Assembly (NCBI GenBank): GCA_963772445.1
Contig: CAVYXK010000019.1
Span: 372,001-436,000 of the forward strand
Direction of reading: 5' to 3'
Length of the DNA: 64,000 bases
Origin: CAVYXK01 sp963772445
GTDB taxonomy: Bacteria > Pseudomonadota > Alphaproteobacteria > Acetobacterales > Acetobacteraceae
The translations under genes and the position numbers were made by a program. The notes below the pieces were generated by a model, which did not search any database, was not told where the DNA came from, and was given only the letters and a program-made list of their open reading frames with translations. This document shows, piece after piece, positions 36,865 through 45,552 of the stretch (its first letter is position 1; each line of letters opens with the position of its first letter).

Positions 36865-37261
36865 GGCGGCCTCCTGTTGCTTAAGCCGGCATTCTCCCTG
36901 TGTCGGCCTATCAGCCCGTCTCGACGACAGCCTAACTCCTATTTCAGGCATGCGGCAAGGGGTGGGCCAACGGAAACCCCGCCGAGCGTTCGGCCTGCCT
37001 GGCACCGGGCTGCCGCTCCTCGCCGGCTTGCAACTATGGCACGAGTTGTCGGCGACGCGGACTGCTGCCGCGCGTGGTGGAAAGGTCAGCGAAAAAGCCG
37101 CTTCGCTGCGCGGCCGTTACGGCCGTAACTTACGGAGAATCCGAAAGTCTTAAGTTACGCAAGCCGACAAAGCGAGCGTCGAGGGCCGTGAGGGTGCGGG
37201 AGTTTATTGATAATCGTCCTTGGTAGGCCCGGACCGAGCTCACCCTCCCGTCGTGCGAAAA

Positions 37262-38089
37262 TCAATCTTGCGGCGCGGTCCCAATATAGTGGAATTGGTC
37301 GCGCACGCTGTCGAGTGGCTTGCTGTTGTCCTTTCTAATCTGGAAGACGCTGATCGTGCGATCCCTGATGTCGCCATTCGCGTCGAACGACACGGCTCCC
37401 TGAATTGTCTCTAGATTGCTCGCCTGGATCGCGTCGCGCACGGCGTTGCGGGTCACCGGCGTGCCGCTGGCCGCCACTCGCTTGATCGCGTCGATGATCA
37501 CTAGCGCCGCGTCGAAGGCTAAAATCGCATAGTCGTTCGGGACGTTACCGAATTTGCCTTGATAGCGTTGCATGAATAGCGCGGCCCGCGGGTTGTCCGT
37601 CAGGTGCGGCGCGGCAATTGTGACATACCAACCCTCGACGGCCGGAAAACCCGCCCCGTTCAGGAGGTGGTCGCGCCGATCGCGATGGTGGCTAGGTTGC
37701 CTTCGCTAAGGATTGGCAGCATGGCCTTCGCGGTGCTGCTCATCAAATGGACCGAATGCCGCAACTGTGTCTTTGTCGTTGACCATCTTGCGCGCATTCG
37801 TAGCTCCCTGAGCGGGGTCCTCCTGGCCGGCGGTCGAGGTCGCGTCGTCAAAGAAAATGGGTTCAATCCGATAGCCGGGGATCTCGCCACCCTGCTTCGC
37901 AGCCTCGAAGGCCAAAAGGATGGCATTCCGGAGTCGCTGCACGCCCGTCGCATTCGCCCCGGTCAGGGGCAGGTCGACGCCCACGTTCACTACAATGTCC
38001 GCAGCGCGGGCCGATGTCGCGGAAATGCCGAATGTCGCGGCAGTCGCCGCGCTGGCGAGAATCCCCGCCTACAACACGACGCGTGATCA
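37262..38089 (-). pseudogene. Decayed branched-chain-amino-acid-type ABC substrate-binding protein
   Basis: The start MITRRVV at 38089 is followed by a shift near 38065. Then a signal sequence (LASAATAATFGISATSARAA) and the mature start VNVGVDLPLTGANATGVQRL are in the 37706-37990 frame. A second shift near 37745 leads to AKAMLPILSEGNLATIA, a stop, and the C-terminal part (37573-37262: NDYAILAFDAALVIIDAIKR ... DFHYIGTAPQD). Several frameshifts and a missing middle show true decay of a LivJ-like periplasmic protein. No permease or ATPase remains beside it. Confidence 0.75.
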
Positions 38090-38573
38090 TGGTTTGACCT
38101 CCCCTCTGTCCTTTGCGCCAAACGGCAGAGCGCGTCGCGTGGCAGCCCGACATTCGGCGCCGCGGATAGTCCCGTTCGCCCACTTTATAGGCGTTTCGAG
38201 CGTCGCGTTGGGGCGCCGTCACCGACGCCTGCGCAACACTATGTTACCGGGCGGCCTGCTACCACAGCCTTACCCGTGCCGGCCTTCCACCGGCTTGAAC
38301 GCGCCAGCTTTCCTGACGCACCATAAGGCGGTATTATGTCAACCTGGACCAATGCAGAGCCGAGTATTCCCAAAGCATAGCCGGGCCGCCCTAAATACTC
38401 GCAGCTTCGAAGGTCTGCTCTCCACCCTCACCGGCGGTAGCGGGTCTGCCCACCCGAACGGCCGGAGTCGACCCAAGCCGGTCGACAGGACGTTGCATTC
38501 CGCGCACTGACAGCAGAAATTCGTCGGCCGTGAATTTCGTCACGCCGAGGCTTCTCAGATAGTGGTTCGTGAC
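38090..38573. other. Intergenic stretch upstream of the dehalogenase-like gene
   Basis: No supported gene on either strand. A repeated phrase GCCGGAGTCGACCC occurs here (38461) and again near 39550. Confidence 0.4.
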
Positions 38574-39497
38574 ATGAACATAGACGGCTTCGATGCTGGA
38601 CGGGTCGAAACCGATCGCGGAGCGGTCTTCGTTCAAAAGGGCGGAGCCGGCCCGGCTGTGCTCCTACTCCACGGCTTTCCTGAAACGAGTCTAATTTGGC
38701 GCGATGTAGCTCCGCTTCTGGCTGCCGAATTTACCGTCGTCGCGGCCGATCTTCCCGGCTACGGAAGAAGCGACCCTCCTCGGTACAGCGACGACCATTC
38801 GGCGATGTCGAAGCGCGAAATGGCAGCGTTGCTAGTCGCGGCGATGCAGCAGTTGGACTGCGAGCGATTCGCGATCGTGGGGCACGATCGAGGCGGTCGT
38901 GTTGGCTATCGTGCGGCACTGGACCATCCGGGCAGCGTGACGCGGCTGGCCGTTTTGGACGTCATCCCCACTTATGAGGTTTGGGCTCGTGCAGATGCGA
39001 GGCTTACCCTCGCGTTCTGGCCGTTCTCGCTTCTTGCGCAACCCGCACCGCTAGGGGAGCGCCTTCTATCGGCGGCGCCGGATGCGGTGGTCGACGATGC
39101 CTTGTCTCATTGGGGCAGCCCGGCTCACGCGTTTTCGCCAGATATCAGGGAAGCCTACATCGACGCGCTGCGAGACCCCGCTCGCGCTCATGCGATCTGC
39201 GAGGAGTATCGCGCTGCGGCAAGCATTGATCGCTCTCACGATGAAATTGATCTCGACGCGGGTCGGCGCATCGAGTGTCCGGTCCTGGCGCTCTGGAGTG
39301 CGGCAGGCGCTTTGGCGTCTTGGTACGAAGATGCGGGCGGGCCGCTTGCGATCTGGCGGCGATGGGCAGGAAACGTCAGCGGTCGACCGATTGCGGGCGG
39401 GCATTTCTTCCCCGAGGAGCATCCCCGCCTCACGGCGGAGTTGCTCGCTCATTTCTTCCAAGACGGGTCAGAGGGGTCTGCGGAACTGAGAGCCTGA
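38574..39497 (+). CDS. Alpha/beta hydrolase, haloacetate dehalogenase-like
   Basis: 307 aa from the ATG at 38574 (GTG at 38562 possible). The oxyanion motif is LLHGFPETSLIWRDVA, the nucleophile Asp lies in VGHDRGGRVGYRAALDHP, and the catalytic His in GGHFFPEEHP. The D-nucleophile plus the HDRG and HGFPET signatures are those of fluoroacetate/haloacetate dehalogenases and related epoxide hydrolases, which cleave C-F or C-Cl bonds. A strict substrate call needs biochemical data. No regulator or transporter adjoins it. Confidence 0.8.
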   Translation: MNIDGFDAGRVETDRGAVFVQKGGAGPAVLLLHGFPETSLIWRDVAPLLAAEFTVVAADLPGYGRSDPPRYSDDHSAMSKREMAALLVAAMQQLDCERFAIVGHDRGGRVGYRAALDHPGSVTRLAVLDVIPTYEVWARADARLTLAFWPFSLLAQPAPLGERLLSAAPDAVVDDALSHWGSPAHAFSPDIREAYIDALRDPARAHAICEEYRAAASIDRSHDEIDLDAGRRIECPVLALWSAAGALASWYEDAGGPLAIWRRWAGNVSGRPIAGGHFFPEEHPRLTAELLAHFFQDGSEGSAELRA

Positions 39498-39705
39498 CGG
39501 CTGTTTCCTTCCGTCAGCACTGCGAAAGCAGCCGGGCTGCCCACCTGAACCGCCGGAGTCGACCCTTTGCAGACATTCGCAGGTTGCGTCGGGAGTCGCT
39601 GGATCGGCTCGTGACCGTCACGTCTTCGACAAGGTCGACCCGGGCCTGCGATCTACGTCTGTCCGGCCGCCTCCGGCCGGCTCCCGCTCGACCCGCTCCC
39701 TCTTG

Positions 39706-40362
39706 CTATGCCGGCGTCGCCGACGGCCACCAGTGGAACGACTGTTGTCCACAAACCAGTCGTATCAAGATTAAAAGCACGAAGGAGCTTACCCCAGCAA
39801 GAAACGATACTCTGACAATCTTCGAATTTCTGTTTAAATCCCAACCCTTCTCTGTGTTGAATATCGAGAAAATATCAGCTAGCAGCGCTTCCTTACTAAC
39901 TGGAATCCTTTGTGCCGCGCCCGGTAGCGCATTCAGGGTCTGTACACCGAATATAATTGAAATCGTAAACGACAACACTGTTATTGCCAAAAACAAGAGC
40001 TCCACTATGCTTAGAGGTAAGCGTGGAAAATCCTTAAGGCCGATCAACACCCCGATCGCTCCGATTGCGGCAGTCTCGATTTGTATTAGGGCTGTAATCC
40101 AGTCTTTTACAAATCCAAGAGCTTCCACATTGTCTTTAGTTACGTTGATGTCATAAACCTTGCCTTGCATTTCGCGGAATCTCTTCTCGGCATCGAACCA
40201 GAATTCCTTATCACGATCCGGAGGGCATCCCGCCTCCTCCCAGAGACTGCGGGCTCGATCACTCACCTGCTCGTGCTTTCGGGCTGGATAGCTCACCGGA
40301 TCGGGCCCGGCCGGAATCCCCCTCGCCCCGCACCGCATCCAACGCGGAATCCAGTTCCACAT
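39706..40362 (-). CDS. Membrane protein with DUF2934-like N-terminus
   Basis: 218 aa from the ATG at 40362, with GGGGAGG upstream. Residues 30-60 (VSDRARSLWEEAGCPPDRDK) match the DUF2934 helix pattern. Three hydrophobic segments follow: around DWITALIQIETAAIGAIGVL, around LSIVELLFLAITVLSFTISI, and near the C-terminus in SFLAGVSSFVLLILIRLV. The local DNA is markedly less GC-rich than its surroundings, which suggests recent acquisition. Function unknown. Confidence 0.7.
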   Translation of the reverse strand: MWNWIPRWMRCGARGIPAGPDPVSYPARKHEQVSDRARSLWEEAGCPPDRDKEFWFDAEKRFREMQGKVYDINVTKDNVEALGFVKDWITALIQIETAAIGAIGVLIGLKDFPRLPLSIVELLFLAITVLSFTISIIFGVQTLNALPGAAQRIPVSKEALLADIFSIFNTEKGWDLNRNSKIVRVSFLAGVSSFVLLILIRLVCGQQSFHWWPSATPA

Positions 40363-40958
40363 CACAGCCTCCCCTCGTGCGGCGCTGAGAGGACCAGTCC
40401 GCCAACCCAACAGTCAAGGTGTTATCGGGGTGCGCGTAGGCTGAGCACATTCGGCGGCGTCGGGCAGAAGACCTCCCTCAGACAGTCTTACCACCATTTC
40501 CCAGATGAGTGGCGAATTCCACCGCGCAAGCGTAGACTAACGGCAGCAACGGCATCAAGCAGACGTTCGTTCTTGGGGATTGCCAACGTCAGCCGTCGAC
40601 CCAAAGCGGCTGTAAGGTGATCGGCCCGGCGACAGCCGGCACCGACCCATTGCAGACCCATGTGGGCAGAAGCTAAAAGCTGCGGCACGTCGGCGGAGGA
40701 ACCGAGGATGAGTTCGCGGTCCGTATCCGTGTTGTAGGTGTGTAGTTGCCCGTTTCCGAAATAGTCCCTCGAAAAGCGTTCAGCCGAATTGCATTTTTTG
40801 CTCGAAATCTCCCCTTCGGTCGGCGCTGCAACCGCCGGTTAATTATGGCCCGGCTGCGAGTTAAGGGGTGGCGCGGCGAGGTGCGTTGGGGTGGAGCGAA
40901 AAGTCCGCCGGAACAGCGCCGGGAAGTGACGCTTCGAACCCGGTTCTAAGACCCCAAC
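40363..40958. other. Gene-poor stretch between the membrane protein and nitrile hydratase genes
   Basis: About 600 nt. A minus-strand frame (40488 to about 40740) reads GQLHTYNTDTDRELILGSSA and could be a gene remnant, but lacks a start and a match I recognise. Otherwise nothing supported. Confidence 0.3.
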
Positions 40959-40972
40959 ACCCCTCGCGGGGT
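40959..40972 (-). terminator. Possible hairpin after the nitrile hydratase operon
   Basis: ACCCC-TCGC-GGGGT forms a 5-bp stem just beyond the accessory-gene stop on the minus strand. It is short and lacks a clear U-run. Confidence 0.3.
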
Positions 40973-40994
40973 TTGAGGAGGAGGCTCTTCGCTA

Positions 40995-41384
40995 TTACCC
41001 CCCGAAATCCTTTGCCTGTAGCTCGATCGGCTGACCGTGTCGCGTCCGGGCCGCGGCACGTTGCCAGGCGTCGCGGTGGGATGCCAGGTCGGCCTGGGTG
41101 GTCACGGCCTTCTGCGCCACCATCCGTTCCAGGGTCGCCAGCCAGTGGTGGTAATAGGCATCCCCGGTATCCGGATCGCCGGCCGCCTGGGCGGCCTTGA
41201 TGGTTTCCCCCAGCATGGCCGCCCACTCGTGCCAGGTGAACAGGCCTTTGTCGTGGAGGGCCAGCGTCATGGCGAAGGCCTGTGCCTCCCACGGCTCGCG
41301 GAACACGGGGCCATGCGTGTCGGCTGGCAGGCCGGGATTCGCCTGGAGCGCATGTTGCGCGGCAAGGGGGTCGATCGCTGTCAT
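40995..41384 (-). CDS. Nitrile hydratase accessory protein (activator/maturation factor)
   Basis: 129 aa. PVFREPWEAQAFAMTLALHD and LFTWHEWAAMLGETIKAAQ are the typical activator domain, related to the beta-subunit N-terminus. It ends with RTRHGQPIELQ. For cobalt-type enzymes this protein acts as a self-subunit-swapping chaperone that delivers the cobalt-loaded alpha subunit. It starts 1 nt after the beta-subunit stop, so alpha, beta and activator form one operon. Confidence 0.92.
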   Translation of the reverse strand: MTAIDPLAAQHALQANPGLPADTHGPVFREPWEAQAFAMTLALHDKGLFTWHEWAAMLGETIKAAQAAGDPDTGDAYYHHWLATLERMVAQKAVTTQADLASHRDAWQRAAARTRHGQPIELQAKDFGG

Positions 41385-41385
41385 G

Positions 41386-42042
41386 TCAGGCCGGGTCCAG
41401 ATAGGGCTCGAACGCCTCGACGGAGACCTTCAGCGTTGGATCGGCATCCACGCCCCACAGGTCGCGCCCATCGAACCGGACCGTGTAAAGCCATTGGGGA
41501 TTTTCACCCTGGCCCATCGCCCTTGTATCCGGGAAGACGTGACAACCATGCAACCGCTCCACCACACCGACATGGCCGCGGACATAGCGTGGCAGGCGGG
41601 TATGGGTCCTGGGATGTATGTTCCGCGCGAGGACCCGATCGCCCACCGCGAACCGGGCGGGCGCGGTTTCTGGGCGCGTGAAGGTGCCGCGGTGACCGAT
41701 CCGGTCGATATCGGCCAGGGTGAACTTGCCCCTTGGCGGCGTCTTGCCGGGGCGAAGCGCATGGCCCGCGGCGATTTCGTCGGCGTCGGCATAGCCGTAA
41801 GCGACCATGGCCCGCTCGAACCGTTCCAGCCAGCGGTGGTAGTAGGAGGTGAGGTAGAGATGCGGCGGCAACATCTCGATTCCGTAGCGGCCTTGGTCGA
41901 TGTTCCAGGCCCCGATGGCGCCCATAACCCGGCTGTTTGCCATGACCTCGCCTTCCCATTTCTCGTGGAAGACAGGGCCAGCCTCGACGGGATCGACCGG
42001 GCCGAAGCCGTCCATCCCGCCCATGTCGTGAATGCCGTTCAT
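41386..42042 (-). CDS. nthB: Nitrile hydratase subunit beta
   Basis: 218 aa beginning MNGIHDMGGMDGFGPV, the conserved beta start. Other signatures are YYHRWLERFERAM (helical arm around alpha), RFAVGDRVLARNIHPRTHTRLPRY with the two arginines (near RGHVGVVERLHGCHVFPD) that hold the oxidised cysteines of alpha, and the C-terminal FDGRDLWG. The ATG overlaps the alpha stop (ATGA). The enzyme hydrates nitriles to amides. Confidence 0.95.
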   Translation of the reverse strand: MNGIHDMGGMDGFGPVDPVEAGPVFHEKWEGEVMANSRVMGAIGAWNIDQGRYGIEMLPPHLYLTSYYHRWLERFERAMVAYGYADADEIAAGHALRPGKTPPRGKFTLADIDRIGHRGTFTRPETAPARFAVGDRVLARNIHPRTHTRLPRYVRGHVGVVERLHGCHVFPDTRAMGQGENPQWLYTVRFDGRDLWGVDADPTLKVSVEAFEPYLDPA

Positions 42043-42677
42043 GTGCGATCTCCTGCGGGCGCGCGCGGCACACCGACGCCGATCATGGAATCCCGGGTCA
42101 CTAACTCGGCCAGTTGTTCCGCGGTCCAGCCTTCCGTGCCGGAGGGGCGGACGGGCAGGACCAGGTAGCGGACCTCGGCGGTGGAGTCCCATACGCGAAT
42201 CTCCGCCTGGTCCGGCAGGGTCAGGCCGAATTCGCTCAGAATCGCGCGGGGTTCCTTCACGACGCGAGAGCGATAGGCGAACGATTTGTACCACACCGGC
42301 GGCAGGCCCAGGACGTCCCATGGGTAGCAAGAGCACAAGGTGCAGACGACGACATTGTGCCGGTCGAGCGTATTCTCCACCGCCACCAGATGGTCGCCAA
42401 CCTTGCCCTGATGCCCGAACGGCGCCGCGGCCTTGCTGGCATCGGTCAGCAGCGCCTGGCGGAACGCGGGATCGGTCCAGGCGCGTGCCACGATGCGGGC
42501 ACCGATATGGGGGCCAATCTTGGTTTCATAGGTCTCGACGATCGCGTCCAGCGCCGCGCGATCGGCGTAGCCCTTCTCAATCAGGATGGTCTGCAGGGCG
42601 CGGACCCGCAGTTCGGTTTCCGAGAGCTCGGAGGCCTCGCCGTGGTCGTGCCCGTGGTGATGGTCGGTACTGATCAT
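42039..42677 (-). CDS. nthA: Nitrile hydratase subunit alpha (cobalt type)
   Basis: 212 aa. The metal-binding claw is VVCTLCSCYPW, and threonine at the second position marks the cobalt type (iron enzymes have serine). Its two inner cysteines are expected to be oxidised. The N-terminus is His-rich (MISTDHHHGHDHGEASE). The only good Shine-Dalgarno (AGGAG, 42693-42697) lies 15 nt from this ATG but 5 nt from an out-of-frame ATG at 42687, which opens a 36-codon overlapping frame. No amidase gene follows in this operon. Confidence 0.95.
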   Translation of the reverse strand: MISTDHHHGHDHGEASELSETELRVRALQTILIEKGYADRAALDAIVETYETKIGPHIGARIVARAWTDPAFRQALLTDASKAAAPFGHQGKVGDHLVAVENTLDRHNVVVCTLCSCYPWDVLGLPPVWYKSFAYRSRVVKEPRAILSEFGLTLPDQAEIRVWDSTAEVRYLVLPVRPSGTEGWTAEQLAELVTRDSMIGVGVPRAPAGDRT

Positions 42678-42731
42678 GCGCGGTCATGGGATCTCCTGTC
42701 CGCTGCCGTGCCTCGGTTCGCGCCCATGATA

Positions 42732-42761
42732 ATACCAGTCGCGCCTGGTCGCGACTGGTAT
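42732..42761. promoter_or_regulatory. 12-bp palindrome upstream of the nitrile hydratase operon
   Basis: ATACCAGTCGCG at 42732-42743 and CGCGACTGGTAT at 42750-42761 are perfect inverted arms with a 6-nt spacer, 55 nt before the nthA start. The position suits an operator, most likely for a regulator not encoded beside the operon. Confidence 0.55.
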
Positions 42762-43925
42762 GCCCGTGAGGGGAGGCCCTTGGTGGGTCGACGGTTTGGC
42801 CGGTCGCCCCGACCCTGCCGTGCGGTGTATCTCTCTCGTTTGAATGCAGTGAAGCCAAGCCAAGACACCATGCTGGAGGCTTCCGACAATTGTAGCGTAT
42901 TTCCCTATTGGTCAGCCGAGCACCCGGTCGAACGCTAGGCGGTTGTCCCGCCCCTTCGCTCCGACCCGATGCGGTGTCGGTGCTGCATCGGACCGGTCAC
43001 GAACGTCTGGAATCCACCCGCAGCAGACATCCGAGCGGCTACCACCACACTTGGACGAACGTCTGCATTCGAGTGACGGCGAGGCGTCCTGGAATGACCG
43101 GGATGGGCGCAGAGCGGCCGTGACTTGCCGGGAGTAGGCGGACGGCTTTCGGATGACAACACCACCAGAGCAGACATCGACACGGGCAGAATGCGCCATC
43201 ACGCTCCGGCTCTCGATAACGCCGGCCGTCGGGGTGGACGGGTGCGGCCGCAGAATCGAAAAAAACGTCAGACCGCCCCGCGTGATGCTGCCGGTGGATG
43301 GCTGGTCGACGCGGCAAAGTGGAAGCTGCAAAGGTAGGAATGTGCGTCATGACCGATGGCGCACAAGGCTCCAAGCTTGACCGGATTGGCGCGGTACAAT
43401 AGCGGCAACAGGACCCATCCTGCCGCAGCTCGAACGTCACCGTTGTATTGGACTCCCGAGCGAAAAAATGCGTGTCACTCTCGGGAAACAACTCCGTGTC
43501 CAGCTCGTTCCTATCAGAGGATTGGACCGAGCGGGAGATCGAAATAATCCGCTGCCATCCAGCGTCTCCTCGTCTTCGCCTGCCTCTATGCCTGAGCCGG
43601 TGCAACGGGACCTCCGCTAGCAGTGTCGCCTACTGCTCCGGCGTTCACTTCCGGCGCCGCGTAACGATCTCCGCCTCGGCCATCTATCCTCCTTCTGGAG
43701 TCCGCGCCGCTGCAAGGATGAGCGATTGGGTCGGCCAGCACCGCACGCGGCAGACGGGACGCTTACTCTACGTGCGACGCAGCGGCGCCGGCAGCATCAC
43801 GTTAGTGAGAAGTTTAGAGTGCGGGCATTACTGGCCGTCTCTTTAGCGTCCAGACCCGTGCTCGCTCCGTCGCAGTAGGGAAAATACGGAACCTGACGAG
43901 ACAGCCCCGCGAGGACGCACTGTCC
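42762..43925. other. Gene-free stretch between nitrile hydratase and TetR
   Basis: About 1.16 kb. Several frames overlap in all registers but none has a believable start, family match or codon bias. I see no RNA gene. It may be eroded mobile DNA. Confidence 0.4.
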
Positions 43926-44511
43926 TCAGCGGACCGCAAGCTGCTTCAGCTCGTCTCTAGCGGCTGAGATAATTTCTCTCGCCAGACCTGGATCGGTCGC
44001 CTCCACCGCGCGCGCCATAGCGACGCTGCCCACGAGAGCCGAAATCAAGATGAGCGCACGACGACGTGCCTGTTCCGGCAGCGATGCGCTCGGAAGCGCA
44101 TGCTGCATCAACTCGACCATCGTCGAAAAGCCTTCGGTAAAAGCTGCACCGATCGCGTTATCTTGCCGTCTCACCTCCGAAAGGCAGGCAGCAACGACGC
44201 AGCCCGATCCAACGTTCCGTCAGATGCGTGTTGGAAAGATACGCATCGAGGTAGGCAGAGAGGGCATCTGGCGCACTGTCGCGAAGTTCATTCCAGGCAG
44301 CGGCACCGTCCGCGAACGCCTTGCGGACAGCCTCCGCCGCGAGAACGTCCTTCGACTTGAATTGGCTGTATAGCGCCCCCTGGGTCAGACCGGCTTCACG
44401 GCTAATCTCGACAACCCCTGCGCCGTCGAAGCCGCGCTCCTGAAACAGTCGCTTTGCCGTCTCCACTAGCGCGGCCCGATGCTCCGCAACCTTTTTGCCT
44501 GAGACCCTCAC
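43926..44511 (-). pseudogene. TetR/AcrR family regulator, frameshifted
   Basis: The N-terminal DNA-binding domain is intact: VETAKRLFQERGFDGAGVVE ISREAGLTQGALYSQFKSKD. The frame breaks near 44205-44216; continuing it gives a stop at 44158. The other frame reads GSGCVVAACLSEVRRQDNAI and on to LVGSVAMARAVEATDPGLAR, the usual ligand-binding end. A single missing base (or two extra) accounts for it; complete length would be about 194 aa. It is divergent from the RND adaptor gene with a palindromic operator between them, so it is the expected repressor of that pump. Confidence 0.8.
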
Positions 44512-44552
44512 GGGCTACCCCCCCAAAAAGCCACTTGACCCCTTCATAGAGA

Positions 44553-44579
44553 GCTCTATCTAATGCACTTAGATAGAGC
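44553..44579. promoter_or_regulatory. Palindromic operator between tetR and the RND operon
   Basis: GCTCTATCTAA at 44553-44563 and TTAGATAGAGC at 44569-44579 are perfect 11-bp arms with a 5-nt spacer, in the 247-nt divergent gap. TetR repressors bind such sites, so repression of both genes is likely. Confidence 0.75.
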
Positions 44580-44758
44580 CTGCTATGATTACGGGGGTTA
44601 AAGTGGTGCGCGCAGTTTGGATCTCAAGCGTCTCCGGCGGCGACGGGCGCGGAATGTAGTCGGGCCGGCCTGTCCCCACGGCCGGGCCGACAATCACGAA
44701 CCTCGATGGAGCCGCTCCGTATTCGCCCCGCGACGGCGGCCCGCTCGGAAGGTGACTC

Positions 44759-44879
44759 ATGGATCTCACGGTAGCCGAACCGGACGCCGCCGAGCGTACG
44801 ACGACGGCCGATGCCAGCCGGCCGGGCGGATCTCAGAGCACACGGTGGAGAGCGGTCCTCGTGGCCGGCGGGCTGGCTT
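44759..44879 (+). CDS. RND adaptor gene, exon 1 (signal/anchor start)
   Basis: The ATG at 44759 follows GGAAGG. The 40 codons MDLTVAEPDAAERTTTADAS ... RAVLVAGGLA have the charged start and beginning of the hydrophobic anchor seen in membrane fusion proteins. At 44880 the frame enters group II intron sequence. The adaptor continues beyond the intron with LIAVVAERAW, which would complete the hydrophobic segment. Exon 2 alone has no ribosome-binding site, since that position lies in intron domain VI. Confidence 0.6.
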
Positions 44880-45548
44880 GTGCTGCAGAGGCAGCGGAAG
44901 GGGTTCGACATGAACTGAAAATGCTGTCGTACAGCTGCGTGAAAGATGAGGGTATGGCCCCTCGGGATCGGCTTTCAGGAGCGGGTCTCAAACCAGTCCG
45001 AGCCGCTGCACTCAAAAGGTGTGGTGGTGAGCGTTGGATCAAAAGCCCGAAGTGAAAATTGGGCAGGTGGGCATCCGAGAGACGAATGCAAATGAACCCT
45101 CGACGATGCGTCGAAATCGGTAGATGCCGCCGAAACCAAGGTCAGCAAGCTACCTTGGGATGAGTTTGTCGGGTGCCTGATTACTGGGCAGACGGCGGCC
45201 GGCGTACAGAGGGCGTGAAGCGGATGCAGGCTTTCGCGCGGAACTGCAGGAACCAGTCGCTCCGATGTGAAAGGGAGAAGCACAAGCGGCGAAAACCGCG
45301 AGGCGAGAGGTACCGATGCGGAGCACTGGGGCGGACTCCTCCGTAGTAGCGGTGAGGTGGGGTAATGCCCACGGAGCGAAGGGAGGGGGTCATCTGCGTC
45401 AGAGCCACAGGCCAACGGGAGACCGGAGGAGCCGCTGGCCCTGACGGAAGGCGGCAGCCTTCAGTGGATGACACGAGCCGGATATGTCGAGAGGCATACG
45501 TTCGGTTCTGTGAGGGCCTCGGGGTGAGATTCCCCGGGGCTACTCGGC
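44880..45548 (+). ncRNA. Group II intron, apparently without an encoded reverse transcriptase
   Basis: Domain V is complete at 45475-45508. GAGCCGGA pairs with TTCGGTTC, a CG bulge follows, then TAT/ATA and GTC/GGC stems close on a GAGA tetraloop, with the catalytic AGC triad at the start. A domain VI-like stem (GCCTCGGGG/CCCCGGGGC, about 45515-45540) with an adenosine in CTACTC follows. The 5' end GTGCTGCAG at 44880 is close to the GUGYG consensus. The total is about 669 nt, and domain IV (about 45330-45470) holds no reverse transcriptase frame. The exact 3' junction is uncertain within several bases. Confidence 0.8.
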
Positions 45549-45552
45549 GGCG

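Noticed and set aside
43039..43605. Minus-strand frame of 188 codons in the 42.8-43.9 kb gap
   Set aside because: No ribosome-binding site, no family similarity, and composition typical of noncoding GC-rich DNA.
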